From Roseobacter ponti (GTDB lineage Bacteria; Pseudomonadota; Alphaproteobacteria; Rhodobacterales; Rhodobacteraceae): a stretch of 64,000 bases of DNA. The position numbers and the translations under genes are program-made. Shown piece after piece: positions 1-8,905 of the stretch. The notes under the pieces are model-generated. The model made no database searches, had not been told where the DNA came from, and saw nothing but the letters and a program-made list of their open reading frames with translations. Each line of letters opens with the position of its first letter. Position 1 is the first letter of the stretch. The stretch covers positions 3,224,001-3,288,000 of the forward strand of contig NZ_CP048788.1 in NCBI RefSeq assembly GCF_012932215.1, in the 5' to 3' direction.

Positions 1-60
1 CAGTCGTTTGAAATAATGTGCGCCCGTCCAGAGGATCAGGCCGGCAAGGATAAAGATCAT
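1..60 (-). CDS. NnrU-like membrane protein, 5' end only
   Basis: The reverse strand opens an ATG at 60 and reads 20 residues, MIFILAGLILWTGAHYFKRL, before the window ends. A hydrophobic first helix followed by GAHxFKR is what I know from the N-terminus of NnrU proteins, membrane proteins linked in some bacteria to nitric-oxide/nitrite metabolism or carotenoid-related steps. The ATG lies 4 bp after the stop of the malyl-CoA lyase family gene, so the two are probably co-transcribed. The family call rests on 20 residues only. Confidence 0.55.
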   Translation of the reverse strand, partial: MIFILAGLILWTGAHYFKRL

Positions 61-64
61 GTGC

Positions 65-922
65 TCACTCCGCGTTCATCGAGTTTATCGCTTCCACCTT
101 TGCCAGTGTTTCGCGGGCCGTGGCAACATGAAGGTTTTCGACGATCCGTCCGTCAACGACCGCGACCGCCTCACCTTTGGCCACCGCGGCCTCATAGGCG
201 GCGATCTGACGGGTCGCCAGGTCGACATCCTCCGGTGACGGAGAAAAGGCGTCGTTTGTGACAGCGATCTGTGCGGGGTGGATCAGGGTTTTACCGTCAA
301 AACCCATATCGCGACCCTGTTCGCATTCTGCTTTCAGTCCGTCTTCGTCCCTGAAGGCGTTGTAAACACCGTCGAGGATCGCCCTGCCCTGCGCTTTTGC
401 CGCGAGCAGGCACAGACCGAGGCCGCTCATGAGCGGCAGACGGTCCGCCCGGTAGCGCGCACCGATGTCTCTGGCGAGGTCATTGGTGCCCATCACCATG
501 CCCTCAAGCTGCGGATGTGCCGCGATCTCCGCAGCATTCAGCATGCCCTGCGGTGTTTCCATCATAGCCCAGAGTGGTTTGACACGTGATACCCCGGCAA
601 GCCTGTCGAGGTCAGCAGCGCTGTTGACCTTCGGCAGCAGAATGGCATCTGCGTCCGTTTGTGCGGCGGCGCGCGCATCCTGCTCACCCCAGGATGTATC
701 CAGCCCGTTGATGCGCACAATTTTCAGGCGCCGGCCGTATCCACCGGCACCGAGCGCCTCTGCGAGTGTCCTGCGCGCGCCTTCTTTTTCATCAGGGGCG
801 ACGGCATCTTCGAGATCGAAAATGATAGCGTCCGCAGGCAGGTCGCGCGCTTTTTCCAGGGCCCGGGTCCGGGAGGCCGGGATATAGAGAACAGACCTCA
901 GGGGGCGGCTGGCTGATGACAT
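65..922 (-). CDS. mcl2: CoA-ester lyase, (3S)-malyl-CoA thioesterase/lyase type
   Basis: A 285-residue HpcH/HpaI aldolase-citrate lyase beta family protein. Visible hallmarks in order are IPASRTRALEKA, the metal-site motif DLEDAV, VRING, LPKV, ETPQGMLNA, MGTNDLARD and GKTLIHPAQI near the C-terminus. The family cleaves or hydrolyses malyl-CoA-like esters. In Rhodobacter the paralogue encoded next to mdh-sucCD is Mcl2, a (3S)-malyl-CoA thioesterase of the ethylmalonyl-CoA/glyoxylate route, and this location matches. I chose ATG 922 (MSSASRP) over a longer reading frame because the upstream 35 residues are basic and unlike the family. Whether it is lyase or thioesterase cannot be read from the sequence. 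The NnrU-like gene follows 4 bp downstream. Confidence 0.75.
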   Translation of the reverse strand: MSSASRPLRSVLYIPASRTRALEKARDLPADAIIFDLEDAVAPDEKEGARRTLAEALGAGGYGRRLKIVRINGLDTSWGEQDARAAAQTDADAILLPKVNSAADLDRLAGVSRVKPLWAMMETPQGMLNAAEIAAHPQLEGMVMGTNDLARDIGARYRADRLPLMSGLGLCLLAAKAQGRAILDGVYNAFRDEDGLKAECEQGRDMGFDGKTLIHPAQIAVTNDAFSPSPEDVDLATRQIAAYEAAVAKGEAVAVVDGRIVENLHVATARETLAKVEAINSMNAE

Positions 923-1251
923 AATGACGTCTCCGCAAAGATGGCGCAGGCTGCGCGACAGAATATTGCGTGGAAAGACGCATTTTCTTTCCGGAAACGC
1001 AAGCCTTCTTTCGCTGCATTGCAGCAAATATCAAATGCAACCTTTTGCGCCCGGCCGGTTAACCAATATTTCAGGGCTGTCGCTGATAGTCAGGGCATCG
1101 GTATTTTCTGCTGCCGGAAGACCGGCACAGGCGCTGTTCACCATGCGGCAGAAAAATCGCCATTTCTTGAACCGGGGCCGCCCGGTCATCGCCGGGAACC
1201 GGCACAGTGATGACAGCGGGTGACGCCTTTCGAATGAAGGCAGACATAAGT
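923..1251. other. Divergent intergenic region, mcl2 / secreted protein
   Basis: This 329-bp stretch separates the divergently read mcl2 and the small secreted protein. All six frames hold only short frames without family resemblance. It contains one clear palindrome (listed separately at 1010-1028) and moderately AT-rich patches around 960-1080 that could carry the two promoters. I saw no convincing -35/-10 pair. Confidence 0.5.
1010..1028. promoter_or_regulatory. Palindrome with a PhaR-like core, CTGC-ATT-GCAG
   Basis: The sequence TTcGCTGCAtTGCAGCaAA is an inverted repeat with a 13-bp perfect core (1013-1025) and two more matched pairs outside one mismatch. The core CTGC-N3-GCAG equals the site I recall for PhaR, the polyhydroxybutyrate-responsive repressor of Rhodobacter. 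It lies 91-103 bp upstream of the mcl2 start. Binding by PhaR is inference. Confidence 0.4.
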
Positions 1252-1584
1252 ATGACACGCATATCAAAACTTCTGCACCTGGGCGCATTGACGGCAGCGG
1301 CAGCTCTCTGGATCACATCAGTCACGGACGCATCCGCGCAGAACACGCGCAACTGCGGCCCGCGCGAAGCGGTCGTTGATCGTCTGGCACAGGGGTATGG
1401 CGAGAGCCGGCAGTCAATGGGACTGGGCGCAAACAACGCGGTGATCGAGGTGTTCGCCTCCGATGAGACCGGCACATGGACGATTACAGTGACAACGCCG
1501 AACGGCCTGACCTGTCTTGTGGCCTCAGGCCAGTCTTTCGAGACACTTGCAGAAGCGCTCCCGGCCAAAGGCAACGACGCCTGA
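1252..1584 (+). CDS. Small exported protein, unknown function
   Basis: A 110-residue product if started at ATG 1252 (MTRISKLLH). That start gives a normal signal peptide (basic MTR, hydrophobic LLHLGALTAAAALW, cleavage near DASAQ); a longer frame from 1207 would put 15 odd residues in front of it. The mature part is about 80 residues and has two cysteines, one right after the cleavage site (RNCGPRE) and one near the end (GLTCLVASG), which could form a disulfide in the periplasm. I do not recognise a named family. Its neighbours are mcl2 (divergent) and a TauE exporter (convergent), neither of which suggests a role. Confidence 0.7.
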   Translation: MTRISKLLHLGALTAAAALWITSVTDASAQNTRNCGPREAVVDRLAQGYGESRQSMGLGANNAVIEVFASDETGTWTITVTTPNGLTCLVASGQSFETLAEALPAKGNDA

Positions 1585-1600
1585 ACATGCGCGATCTTCC

Positions 1601-1623
1601 GGCCCGGTATGATGTTCCGGGCC
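1601..1623. terminator. GC hairpin between convergent genes
   Basis: GGCCCGG (1601-1607) pairs with CCGGGCC (1617-1623) around a 9-base loop in the 75-bp gap between the secreted protein and the convergent TauE gene. There is no T-run on either side, so intrinsic termination is uncertain. Confidence 0.3.
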
Positions 1624-1659
1624 CGGGCGGTTTCTCAGCAAAGATACCCGTGTCTCCCG

Positions 1660-3521
<1,862 letters not shown>

Positions 3522-3538
3522 GACAGGGTGATGCCTGA

Positions 3539-3569
3539 GGGCTCCGGGCATTTCCGGGGCCCTTTTTTT
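3539..3569 (+). terminator. Intrinsic terminator of mdh
   Basis: GGGCTCCGG (3539-3547) pairs with CCGGGGCCC (3554-3562), including one G-U pair, around a 6-base loop, and seven T follow (3563-3569). It starts 17 bp after the mdh stop. Confidence 0.9.
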
Positions 3570-3996
3570 CAGGCATGGCCCATGATCCCGGGCCGCGGAT
3601 ACCTCCCTGCCTCAGAGCTTCCCGGAGGATGCACAGCGGCGATCTGCTGCCTGTTGTTCCGGGAAGGTCCATCTGGTCTGAAGGGCGTTTTTGTTTCCTG
3701 CAAAAATCCCTCCCGCACGAGGCCAGCGCCCTTCGGAAACGCTCTGGCGGTCAGGCCGGAACGGTCCGCACGGGCGGTGGGCAGAGCGAAACCACCTGAA
3801 AACAGAATGATTCCCCGGCTCTTACCCCGCAGGGGCATTACTTCGGTCACTTGTGATCACAGTTTTTCAGCGTGTGATCACAAAAATCGCTTTTCCCCGA
3901 CATATACCCCGTTTGCTGAGAAAAACTGTTTTCTTCCGGCGTCTGACGGGGTGCAGTGCCCCAAGAGAACCGATCAATCAGTACGGGACCAGAACG
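3570..3996. other. Long untranslated region before sucC
   Basis: These 427 bp lie between the mdh terminator and the sucC start. A reading frame runs through from 3528, but its composition (many Cys, Pro and Arg, no homology I recognise) and its end 61 bp inside sucC argue against coding. The first 280 bp show no feature I can name. The last 145 bp hold the twin TGTGATCACA sites and probably the sucC promoter and 5' leader, including a small GGGG/CCCC hairpin near 3949-3963. Confidence 0.5.
3852..3882. promoter_or_regulatory. Twin TGTGATCACA palindromes upstream of sucC
   Basis: Two identical perfect 10-bp palindromes, at 3852-3861 and 3873-3882, are exactly 21 bp apart, i.e. on the same face of the helix. 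They end 114 bp before the sucC ATG. Such spacing is typical of two dimers binding cooperatively. I could not assign the regulator: the motif is shorter than a CRP or FNR site and only generally resembles GntR-type operators. Confidence 0.55.
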
Positions 3997-5190
3997 ATGA
4001 ATATCCACGAATACCAGGCCAAAGCATTGCTCCGCAGCTACGGTGCACCGGTTTCTGACGGACGCGTCGTGCTTCGCGCCGAAGAAGCCAAAACCGCAGC
4101 CGGCGCCCTGGACGGCCCGCTCTGGGTGGTCAAGGCGCAGATCCACGCGGGCGGCCGGGGTAAGGGGACGTTCAAAGAAGCCGATGCCGGCGAGAAGGGC
4201 GGCGTGCGCCTGACCAAATCGGTTGAGGAAGCCGCCGAGGAAGCAAAAAAGATGCTCGGCCGCACGCTCGTCACACACCAGACCGGCCCGGTCGGCAAAC
4301 AGGTAAACCGGATCTATATCGAAGACGGCTCGGGCATCGAAACCGAGCTCTATCTCGCACTGCTCGTAGATCGCCAGACCAGCCGCGTGAGTTTCGTCTG
4401 CTCCACCGAGGGCGGCATGGATATCGAAGAGGTCGCAGCCTCCACGCCTGAAAAAATCCTCAGCTTCTCTGTTGACCCTGCGACCGGCTATCAGGCCTTC
4501 CACGGGCGCCGTATTGCCTTTTCGCTCGGGCTTGAGGGCAAACAGGTCAAGCAATGCGTCGGCCTGATGGGTCTGCTTTACAAAGCCTTCATGGAAAAAG
4601 ACATGGAGATGCTGGAGATCAACCCGCTGATCGTGACCGACAGCGGTGATCTCAAAGTACTCGACGCCAAAGTCGCCTTTGACGGCAATGCGATCTACCG
4701 CCACGCGGATATCGCCGAGCTGCGCGACACCACGGAGGAAGACAGCAAAGAGCTCGAAGCCTCCAAATACGACCTCAACTACATCGCGCTGGATGGCGAA
4801 ATCGGATGTATGGTGAACGGCGCGGGCCTTGCCATGGCGACCATGGACATCATCAAACTGTATGGCGCGGAGCCTGCAAACTTTCTGGACGTGGGTGGCG
4901 GGGCAACAAAGGAAAAGGTCACCGAGGCTTTCAAAATCATCACCTCTGATCCCAACGTCAAAGGCATCCTGGTGAACATCTTCGGCGGCATCATGCGCTG
5001 TGATGTGATCGCCGAGGGGGTTGTGGCAGCGGTTAAAGAGGTCGGGCTTCAGGTGCCGCTGGTTGTCCGTCTTGAAGGCACCAACGTGCAGCAGGGCAAG
5101 GACATCATCAACAACTCCGACGTTGATGTGATCGCCGCGGACGATCTCAAGGATGGTGCTCAGAAAATCGTGAAAGCCGTAAAGGGCTGA
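3997..5190 (+). CDS. sucC: Succinyl-CoA synthetase beta subunit (ADP-forming)
   Basis: A 397-residue ATP-grasp subunit that, with SucD, converts succinyl-CoA to succinate with formation of ATP or GTP. The start is ATG 3997 ([12 protein letters not shown]), the near-universal N-terminus of the family; a frame extending back to 3853 is rejected. Visible motifs are [12 protein letters not shown] (nucleotide loop), EINPLIV (metal site) and the C-terminal [18 protein letters not shown] and VVRLEGTN. Unusually sucD does not follow directly: four small exported-protein genes lie between, the first starting 3 bp after the sucC stop. No terminator is seen at the junction, so the whole set is probably one transcript. 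Confidence 0.97.
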   Translation: MNIHEYQAKALLRSYGAPVSDGRVVLRAEEAKTAAGALDGPLWVVKAQIHAGGRGKGTFKEADAGEKGGVRLTKSVEEAAEEAKKMLGRTLVTHQTGPVGKQVNRIYIEDGSGIETELYLALLVDRQTSRVSFVCSTEGGMDIEEVAASTPEKILSFSVDPATGYQAFHGRRIAFSLGLEGKQVKQCVGLMGLLYKAFMEKDMEMLEINPLIVTDSGDLKVLDAKVAFDGNAIYRHADIAELRDTTEEDSKELEASKYDLNYIALDGEIGCMVNGAGLAMATMDIIKLYGAEPANFLDVGGGATKEKVTEAFKIITSDPNVKGILVNIFGGIMRCDVIAEGVVAAVKEVGLQVPLVVRLEGTNVQQGKDIINNSDVDVIAADDLKDGAQKIVKAVKG

Positions 5191-5193
5191 GGC

Positions 5194-5733
5194 GTGACCC
5201 GCTCCGGCCCTCTGCCCGGCGCTGTTGCCAGCGCTGCCGTGCTCCTTGGCGGATGCGCCACGGGGGACCGGTCGGCTGACGTGACGGAGCTCGACAATAC
5301 CTGGCGGGCCAACCTTGTGCCGAAAAGCAGCCCGGCGCTGATGGTCGGCACCTTTGAACGCTTCTGCGTTGAGACCTCGGGACTGGCGGCGCGGGAAACG
5401 GCGCTGCGGCGGGCGGGATATGTTCCTCTGGCGGATCGGGGCACCCCGGGCACCCGGGCCTTCGTCGTCGATGATACCCGGCCGGCGGTAGCGGTGTCTG
5501 AGAACATGTGTCTGGTGCAGGCGCGCGCGCGCACCGGCCAGACCGAGCGGTTCGAACGCTATGTGACGGTGCGGTTTCCTGATGCTGTGGAAACCGACCC
5601 GGCACCGCTGGGCCGCTCGATCAGCCAGGCATGGTCGGTGCCCGGCCCCGCGATCATCGCGACCGAGCGGGTTCAGGACGTTGACTGGAACAACTTCGCC
5701 CTGATCTATTACCGGCCGGAGGGGGCGTCATGA
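5194..5733 (+). CDS. Putative lipoprotein with two-Cys domain, unknown function
   Basis: A 179-residue product starting at GTG 5194, 3 bp after the sucC stop. The N-terminus is hydrophobic (GAVASAAVLLGGC) and its Leu-Gly-Gly-Cys at 18-21 could serve as a lipobox, so an outer-membrane or periplasmic lipoprotein is likely. The rest has Cys58 in FERFCVE and Cys106 in ENMCLVQA, 48 residues apart. The next three genes show the same layout. It ends with ATGA overlap into the next gene. I recognise no named family; the link to sucC may be only transcriptional. Confidence 0.65.
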   Translation: MTRSGPLPGAVASAAVLLGGCATGDRSADVTELDNTWRANLVPKSSPALMVGTFERFCVETSGLAARETALRRAGYVPLADRGTPGTRAFVVDDTRPAVAVSENMCLVQARARTGQTERFERYVTVRFPDAVETDPAPLGRSISQAWSVPGPAIIATERVQDVDWNNFALIYYRPEGAS

Positions 5734-6296
5734 TCCGCGGCCTTCTTTGTCTCATTGTGATCACACTTCACGCAGCACCTGCGGTGGCGGATACACAGAC
5801 CCGCCTGCTCAGCCTCTGGACGAGGTATCTGCAGATGTGCGCGCCGATGCTGAGCGATCCGGCGACGCCTTTTGCCGCGATTGCAAATGACACAGCCGCA
5901 GACCGCCCCGCAGGCTGGAGCACGAAAGACAGCACGTTCCGCATGTATGAATGGGTCGCGGCCACCTTTGATAAAACGGAATATATCGAAGTGATGCGGC
6001 GGCCAGACGGGCTGCATCTGACCTGTCTGGTCACCGATGATGTGCAGCCGGGAGATACCCACACCGAGCTTGCCGGTGCTTTCATTGCGCTGGCCAGTCA
6101 CAGCGACGGGCTTCAGATCGCCGGCGGCGAAATGCAGGCCGAACCGGCGGGCGACGCTCGCGCCGGCGAAGATTTCGGCGCGCCATATGCTTTCGTGATC
6201 GACGGTGCATTCGGCCCGAAACCCATCCGAACGCTGCTGATGATCCGCTCAGGCGGGCTCACGCTGCAGGTACAGCAGGCAACGGGGGCGTCATGA
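5730..6296 (+). CDS. Exported two-Cys protein, unknown function
   Basis: A 188-residue product with a clear signal peptide (MIRGLLCLIVITLHAAPAVA, cut near residue 20). The mature part has Cys37 (RYLQMCAPM) and Cys99 (LHLTCLVTDD), 62 residues apart, the layout shared with its neighbours. The start overlaps the previous stop as ATGA and its own stop overlaps the next start by 4 bp, so translation is coupled. A third copy of TGTGATCACA falls inside the signal-peptide coding region (5756-5765). No known domain recognised. Confidence 0.7.
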   Translation: MIRGLLCLIVITLHAAPAVADTQTRLLSLWTRYLQMCAPMLSDPATPFAAIANDTAADRPAGWSTKDSTFRMYEWVAATFDKTEYIEVMRRPDGLHLTCLVTDDVQPGDTHTELAGAFIALASHSDGLQIAGGEMQAEPAGDARAGEDFGAPYAFVIDGAFGPKPIRTLLMIRSGGLTLQVQQATGAS

Positions 6297-6775
6297 GGCA
6301 CATACTTTGCAGCGCTCTCTTCTGCCTTTGTGCCGGGACTGCGGCCGCCGGTGCCGATCTGGCGATCAGCGCCTTCAACAGCGTCTGTTTCAAAGCCGGG
6401 CAGACCGCGACAGTGGCCCGCGACAGGATGCAGCAGATGGCCGGCACGCCGCTGCCGTTTACACTGACCTTCTGGGATAAAACGCTGGAGCCCGCACCGG
6501 GCACGCCCATGTTGATTGAGCGGCGGTGCGAGGTGCTCTTTGACGGCGCGCATACCCCCGCTGCCATCGAGGCGCTGCGGGTTCAGATGGCCACTCCGCC
6601 CGTGTTCGGCTTTGCGATTGATCTGCCGGAAACGCACGACGCCCTGCCCGGCACTGCCCTGATCGAAGGGCGCGAGCTGCTGCGCGGCCGCGTGGCCGTT
6701 GTGCATGTCGGCATGCGCGGCGATCAGACCTTTATGGCTGTTGACCGGCTGCCCGCCGGATGGGAGGCGATGTGA
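6293..6775 (+). CDS. Exported two-Cys protein, unknown function
   Basis: A 160-residue product with a signal peptide (MRHILCSALFCLCAGTAAAG). Mature Cys32 (FNSVCFKAG) and Cys79 (IERRCEVLF) are 47 residues apart. The central part (PLPFTLTFWDKTLEP) and the acidic, beta-rich remainder do not match a family I know. It overlaps both neighbours (ATGA before, TGATG after). The similar Cys spacing suggests distant common descent with the flanking genes. Confidence 0.7.
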   Translation: MRHILCSALFCLCAGTAAAGADLAISAFNSVCFKAGQTATVARDRMQQMAGTPLPFTLTFWDKTLEPAPGTPMLIERRCEVLFDGAHTPAAIEALRVQMATPPVFGFAIDLPETHDALPGTALIEGRELLRGRVAVVHVGMRGDQTFMAVDRLPAGWEAM

Positions 6776-7290
6776 TGCGGCGCGCCTTCCCTCTTTACGC
6801 AGCGACCGTTGTGCTGGCCCTGGCCGGCCCCGCCGCGGCACAGGATCAGCGGACGATTTCGGCCCACAATATGCAGCTGGCTGTTGAGATATGTCTGCGG
6901 AACTACCGCACCGAGACGGCATTGCCGCAGGCTTTCGGCGCTGCGGGCTTCAGCGTATCTCCCGGACCCGACGCCGGGTATGCCTCTTTCGCCGCAGATG
7001 GTGTCACCGGCGCGTTCAGCACCTCTCAGGCGCAGGGCTTCTGTTCGGTGCAGTCCACACTTGTCGATCTGGCAACCGCCGGAGACCTCGGCAGCCGCAT
7101 GGCACAGTCGCTTTTCCCCGGGCAGGTACACGCAGGCGGCCCGGAACATCCCGTGGGCGCTCCCCTGCCCCCCTGTGCGGGGCTCTCGGTCTTTGCCCCA
7201 CAGCAACTGATCACCATCACCTATGCCGCCGCCGGCAACAGCGGCGAATGCATCACAGACGGCACCAGTGCCGTCGTCATTAATATGTAA
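6775..7290 (+). CDS. Exported multi-Cys protein, unknown function
   Basis: A 171-residue product. I start it at ATG 6775 (MRRAFPLYAA), which overlaps the previous stop as TGATG and gives a proper signal peptide cut near PAAAQ; an in-frame ATG at 6760 would add five residues ahead of it. Mature Cys40 (AVEICLRNY) and Cys90 (QGFCSVQS) are 50 residues apart, and two more cysteines occur in the C-terminal third (PPCAGLS, GECITDG). The stop is 15 bp before sucD. It is the last of four small exported proteins inserted between sucC and sucD. Confidence 0.7.
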   Translation: MRRAFPLYAATVVLALAGPAAAQDQRTISAHNMQLAVEICLRNYRTETALPQAFGAAGFSVSPGPDAGYASFAADGVTGAFSTSQAQGFCSVQSTLVDLATAGDLGSRMAQSLFPGQVHAGGPEHPVGAPLPPCAGLSVFAPQQLITITYAAAGNSGECITDGTSAVVINM

Positions 7291-7305
7291 GTCAAAGGAA
7301 CCACC

Positions 7306-8193
7306 ATGGCCGTACTGATCAATGAAAACACGAAAGTTATCTGCCAGGGTCTGACCGGCAGTCAGGGCACCTTTCACACCGAACAGGCCATCGCATACGG
7401 CACGAAGATGGTCGGCGGTGTGACACCGGGCAAAGGCGGTCAGACGCATCTGGATCTGCCGGTGTTCAATTCCGTGCACGAGGCGAAAGCGAAAACCGAA
7501 GCCAACGCCAGCGTGATCTATGTGCCGCCGCCCTTTGCCGCGGATTCGATCCTCGAGGCCATCGATGCGGAGATGGAGCTGATTGTCTGCATCACCGAAG
7601 GCATTCCGGTTCTCGATATGATGAAGGTGCAGCGCGCGCTTGAAGGTTCGAAATCGCGCCTGATCGGGCCCAACTGCCCGGGGGTCATCACCCCTGACGC
7701 CTGTAAAATCGGCATCATGCCGGGCCATATCCACAAGCGCGGCTCCTGCGGGGTGGTCTCGCGCTCGGGCACGCTGACCTATGAGGCGGTCAAACAGACC
7801 ACCGATCTGGGCTATGGCCAGTCCACCGCCGTCGGCATTGGCGGCGACCCGATCAAAGGCACCGAACATATCGACGTGCTGGAGATGTTCCTCGCGGATG
7901 ACGAGACGAAATCAATCATCATGATCGGCGAGATCGGCGGCTCTGCGGAAGAAGACGCGGCACAGTTCCTTGCCGATGAGAAAAAGAAAGGCCGCTGGAA
8001 GCCAACCGCAGGATTTATCGCAGGCCGCACGGCCCCTCCGGGCCGCCGCATGGGCCACGCCGGTGCAATTGTCGCCGGTGGCAAGGGCGGTGCCGAGGAT
8101 AAGATCGAAGCCATGCGCGCTGCCGGTATCGTGGTCGCTGACAGCCCCGCGACACTGGGCGAAGCGGTCAAGGAAGCGATTGAAAAGGGGTGA
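7306..8193 (+). CDS. sucD: Succinyl-CoA synthetase alpha subunit (ADP-forming)
   Basis: A 295-residue alpha subunit that carries the phosphohistidine intermediate of succinyl-CoA synthetase. Seen are the CoA-binding N-terminus ([17 protein letters not shown]), the hinge [10 protein letters not shown], the acidic loop [14 protein letters not shown], and the active-site histidine in [10 protein letters not shown]. Length is as expected. An AAGGAA lies before ATG 7306. It pairs with SucC encoded 2.1 kb upstream; the intervening genes make this a split sucC...sucD arrangement. Confidence 0.97.
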   Translation: MAVLINENTKVICQGLTGSQGTFHTEQAIAYGTKMVGGVTPGKGGQTHLDLPVFNSVHEAKAKTEANASVIYVPPPFAADSILEAIDAEMELIVCITEGIPVLDMMKVQRALEGSKSRLIGPNCPGVITPDACKIGIMPGHIHKRGSCGVVSRSGTLTYEAVKQTTDLGYGQSTAVGIGGDPIKGTEHIDVLEMFLADDETKSIIMIGEIGGSAEEDAAQFLADEKKKGRWKPTAGFIAGRTAPPGRRMGHAGAIVAGGKGGAEDKIEAMRAAGIVVADSPATLGEAVKEAIEKG

Positions 8194-8395
8194 GCCGCGG
8201 TCCGGGCATAAGTGAAGCAAGCGCTCCGGTGGCGCGTTTGAGGTCCGAATGGGCGGCGCCCCTAGGTAGCCTTATGCAGGTGCGCGCGACACATCCAATG
8301 AGGACAGCGCCTTACCCCGGGGAGGTGCAAAGCGCCTTCCCGACGGGAAGGTCAGGCGCTGCCCGGCGAGGCCGCCCGGCGGGAGGTCTGTTCAT
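8194..8395 (+). other. Structured leader between sucD and the DUF805-sucA genes
   Basis: This 202-bp gap has no credible ORF but several GC-rich self-complementary stretches. The clearest is CCTTCCCG-A-CGGGAAGG at 8335-8351. AGGCGCT at 8354-8360 can pair with AGCGCCT at either 8306-8312 or 8331-8337, and the latter choice competes with the CCTTCC stem. Mutually exclusive stems close to the SD (GGGAGG, 8381-8386) are what an attenuator or a processed leader would show, but no T-run follows, so it is not an intrinsic terminator. Confidence 0.4.
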
Positions 8396-8905
8396 ATGAC
8401 CTTCTCAGAAGCGGTCAGAAGTTCATTCCGGCAATATGCCACATTTTCCGGCCGGGCATCCCGGGCAGAGTACTGGTTTTTCTTTCTGTTCTGCCTGCTC
8501 GGCGGCCTGATCAGCGGGCTTTTCGAGAACACACTCAACCGCGCGTTCGGCGAGGATCAGGGGCCGACGATCCTGTCGGGTACTTTTAACCTGATCACAT
8601 TCCTGCCCGGACTTGCCGTCGCCTGGCGCCGGATGCATGACAGCGGGCGTTCCGGACTGCTGTTTCTGTATCCGCTGCTCGTGCTGATCGGTCTTGGCAC
8701 CATCGCCACGCTCACCGGCAGTTTTGGTGAACTCTTGCCCGGCAGCGACGGCACACCACCTTTTGAGGGGCCCGCTGCCATCATTGTCTCGCTGATGATG
8801 ATCGTAATGGCTCTGACGCCCCTGGTTTTTCTGTGGTGGCTCACGCGTCCCTCCCAACCCGGCCCCAACACCTATGGTCCTAACCCACATGAGGTAACCC
8901 CATGA
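8396..8905 (+). CDS. DUF805 family inner-membrane protein
   Basis: A 169-residue membrane protein with four hydrophobic segments. The opening FRQYATFSGRASRAEYWFFFLFCLL and the later WRRMHDSGRSG are the signature of DUF805 proteins, small inner-membrane proteins of unknown function. The gene overlaps sucA by ATGA, so its translation is coupled to the 2-oxoglutarate dehydrogenase E1. The C-terminus (PSQPGPNTYGPNP) is the typical family tail. The conserved overlap may reflect operon packing and not shared function. Confidence 0.88.
   Translation: MTFSEAVRSSFRQYATFSGRASRAEYWFFFLFCLLGGLISGLFENTLNRAFGEDQGPTILSGTFNLITFLPGLAVAWRRMHDSGRSGLLFLYPLLVLIGLGTIATLTGSFGELLPGSDGTPPFEGPAAIIVSLMMIVMALTPLVFLWWLTRPSQPGPNTYGPNPHEVTP

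Noticed and set aside
3528-4058. 176-codon open frame between mdh and sucC
   Set aside because: It covers the mdh terminator and runs into sucC. The composition is Cys/Pro/Arg rich without any domain, and the twin palindromes lie inside it.
5756-5765. Third TGTGATCACA copy as an operator
   Set aside because: It lies within the signal-peptide coding region of an internal operon gene; kept only as support for motif enrichment.
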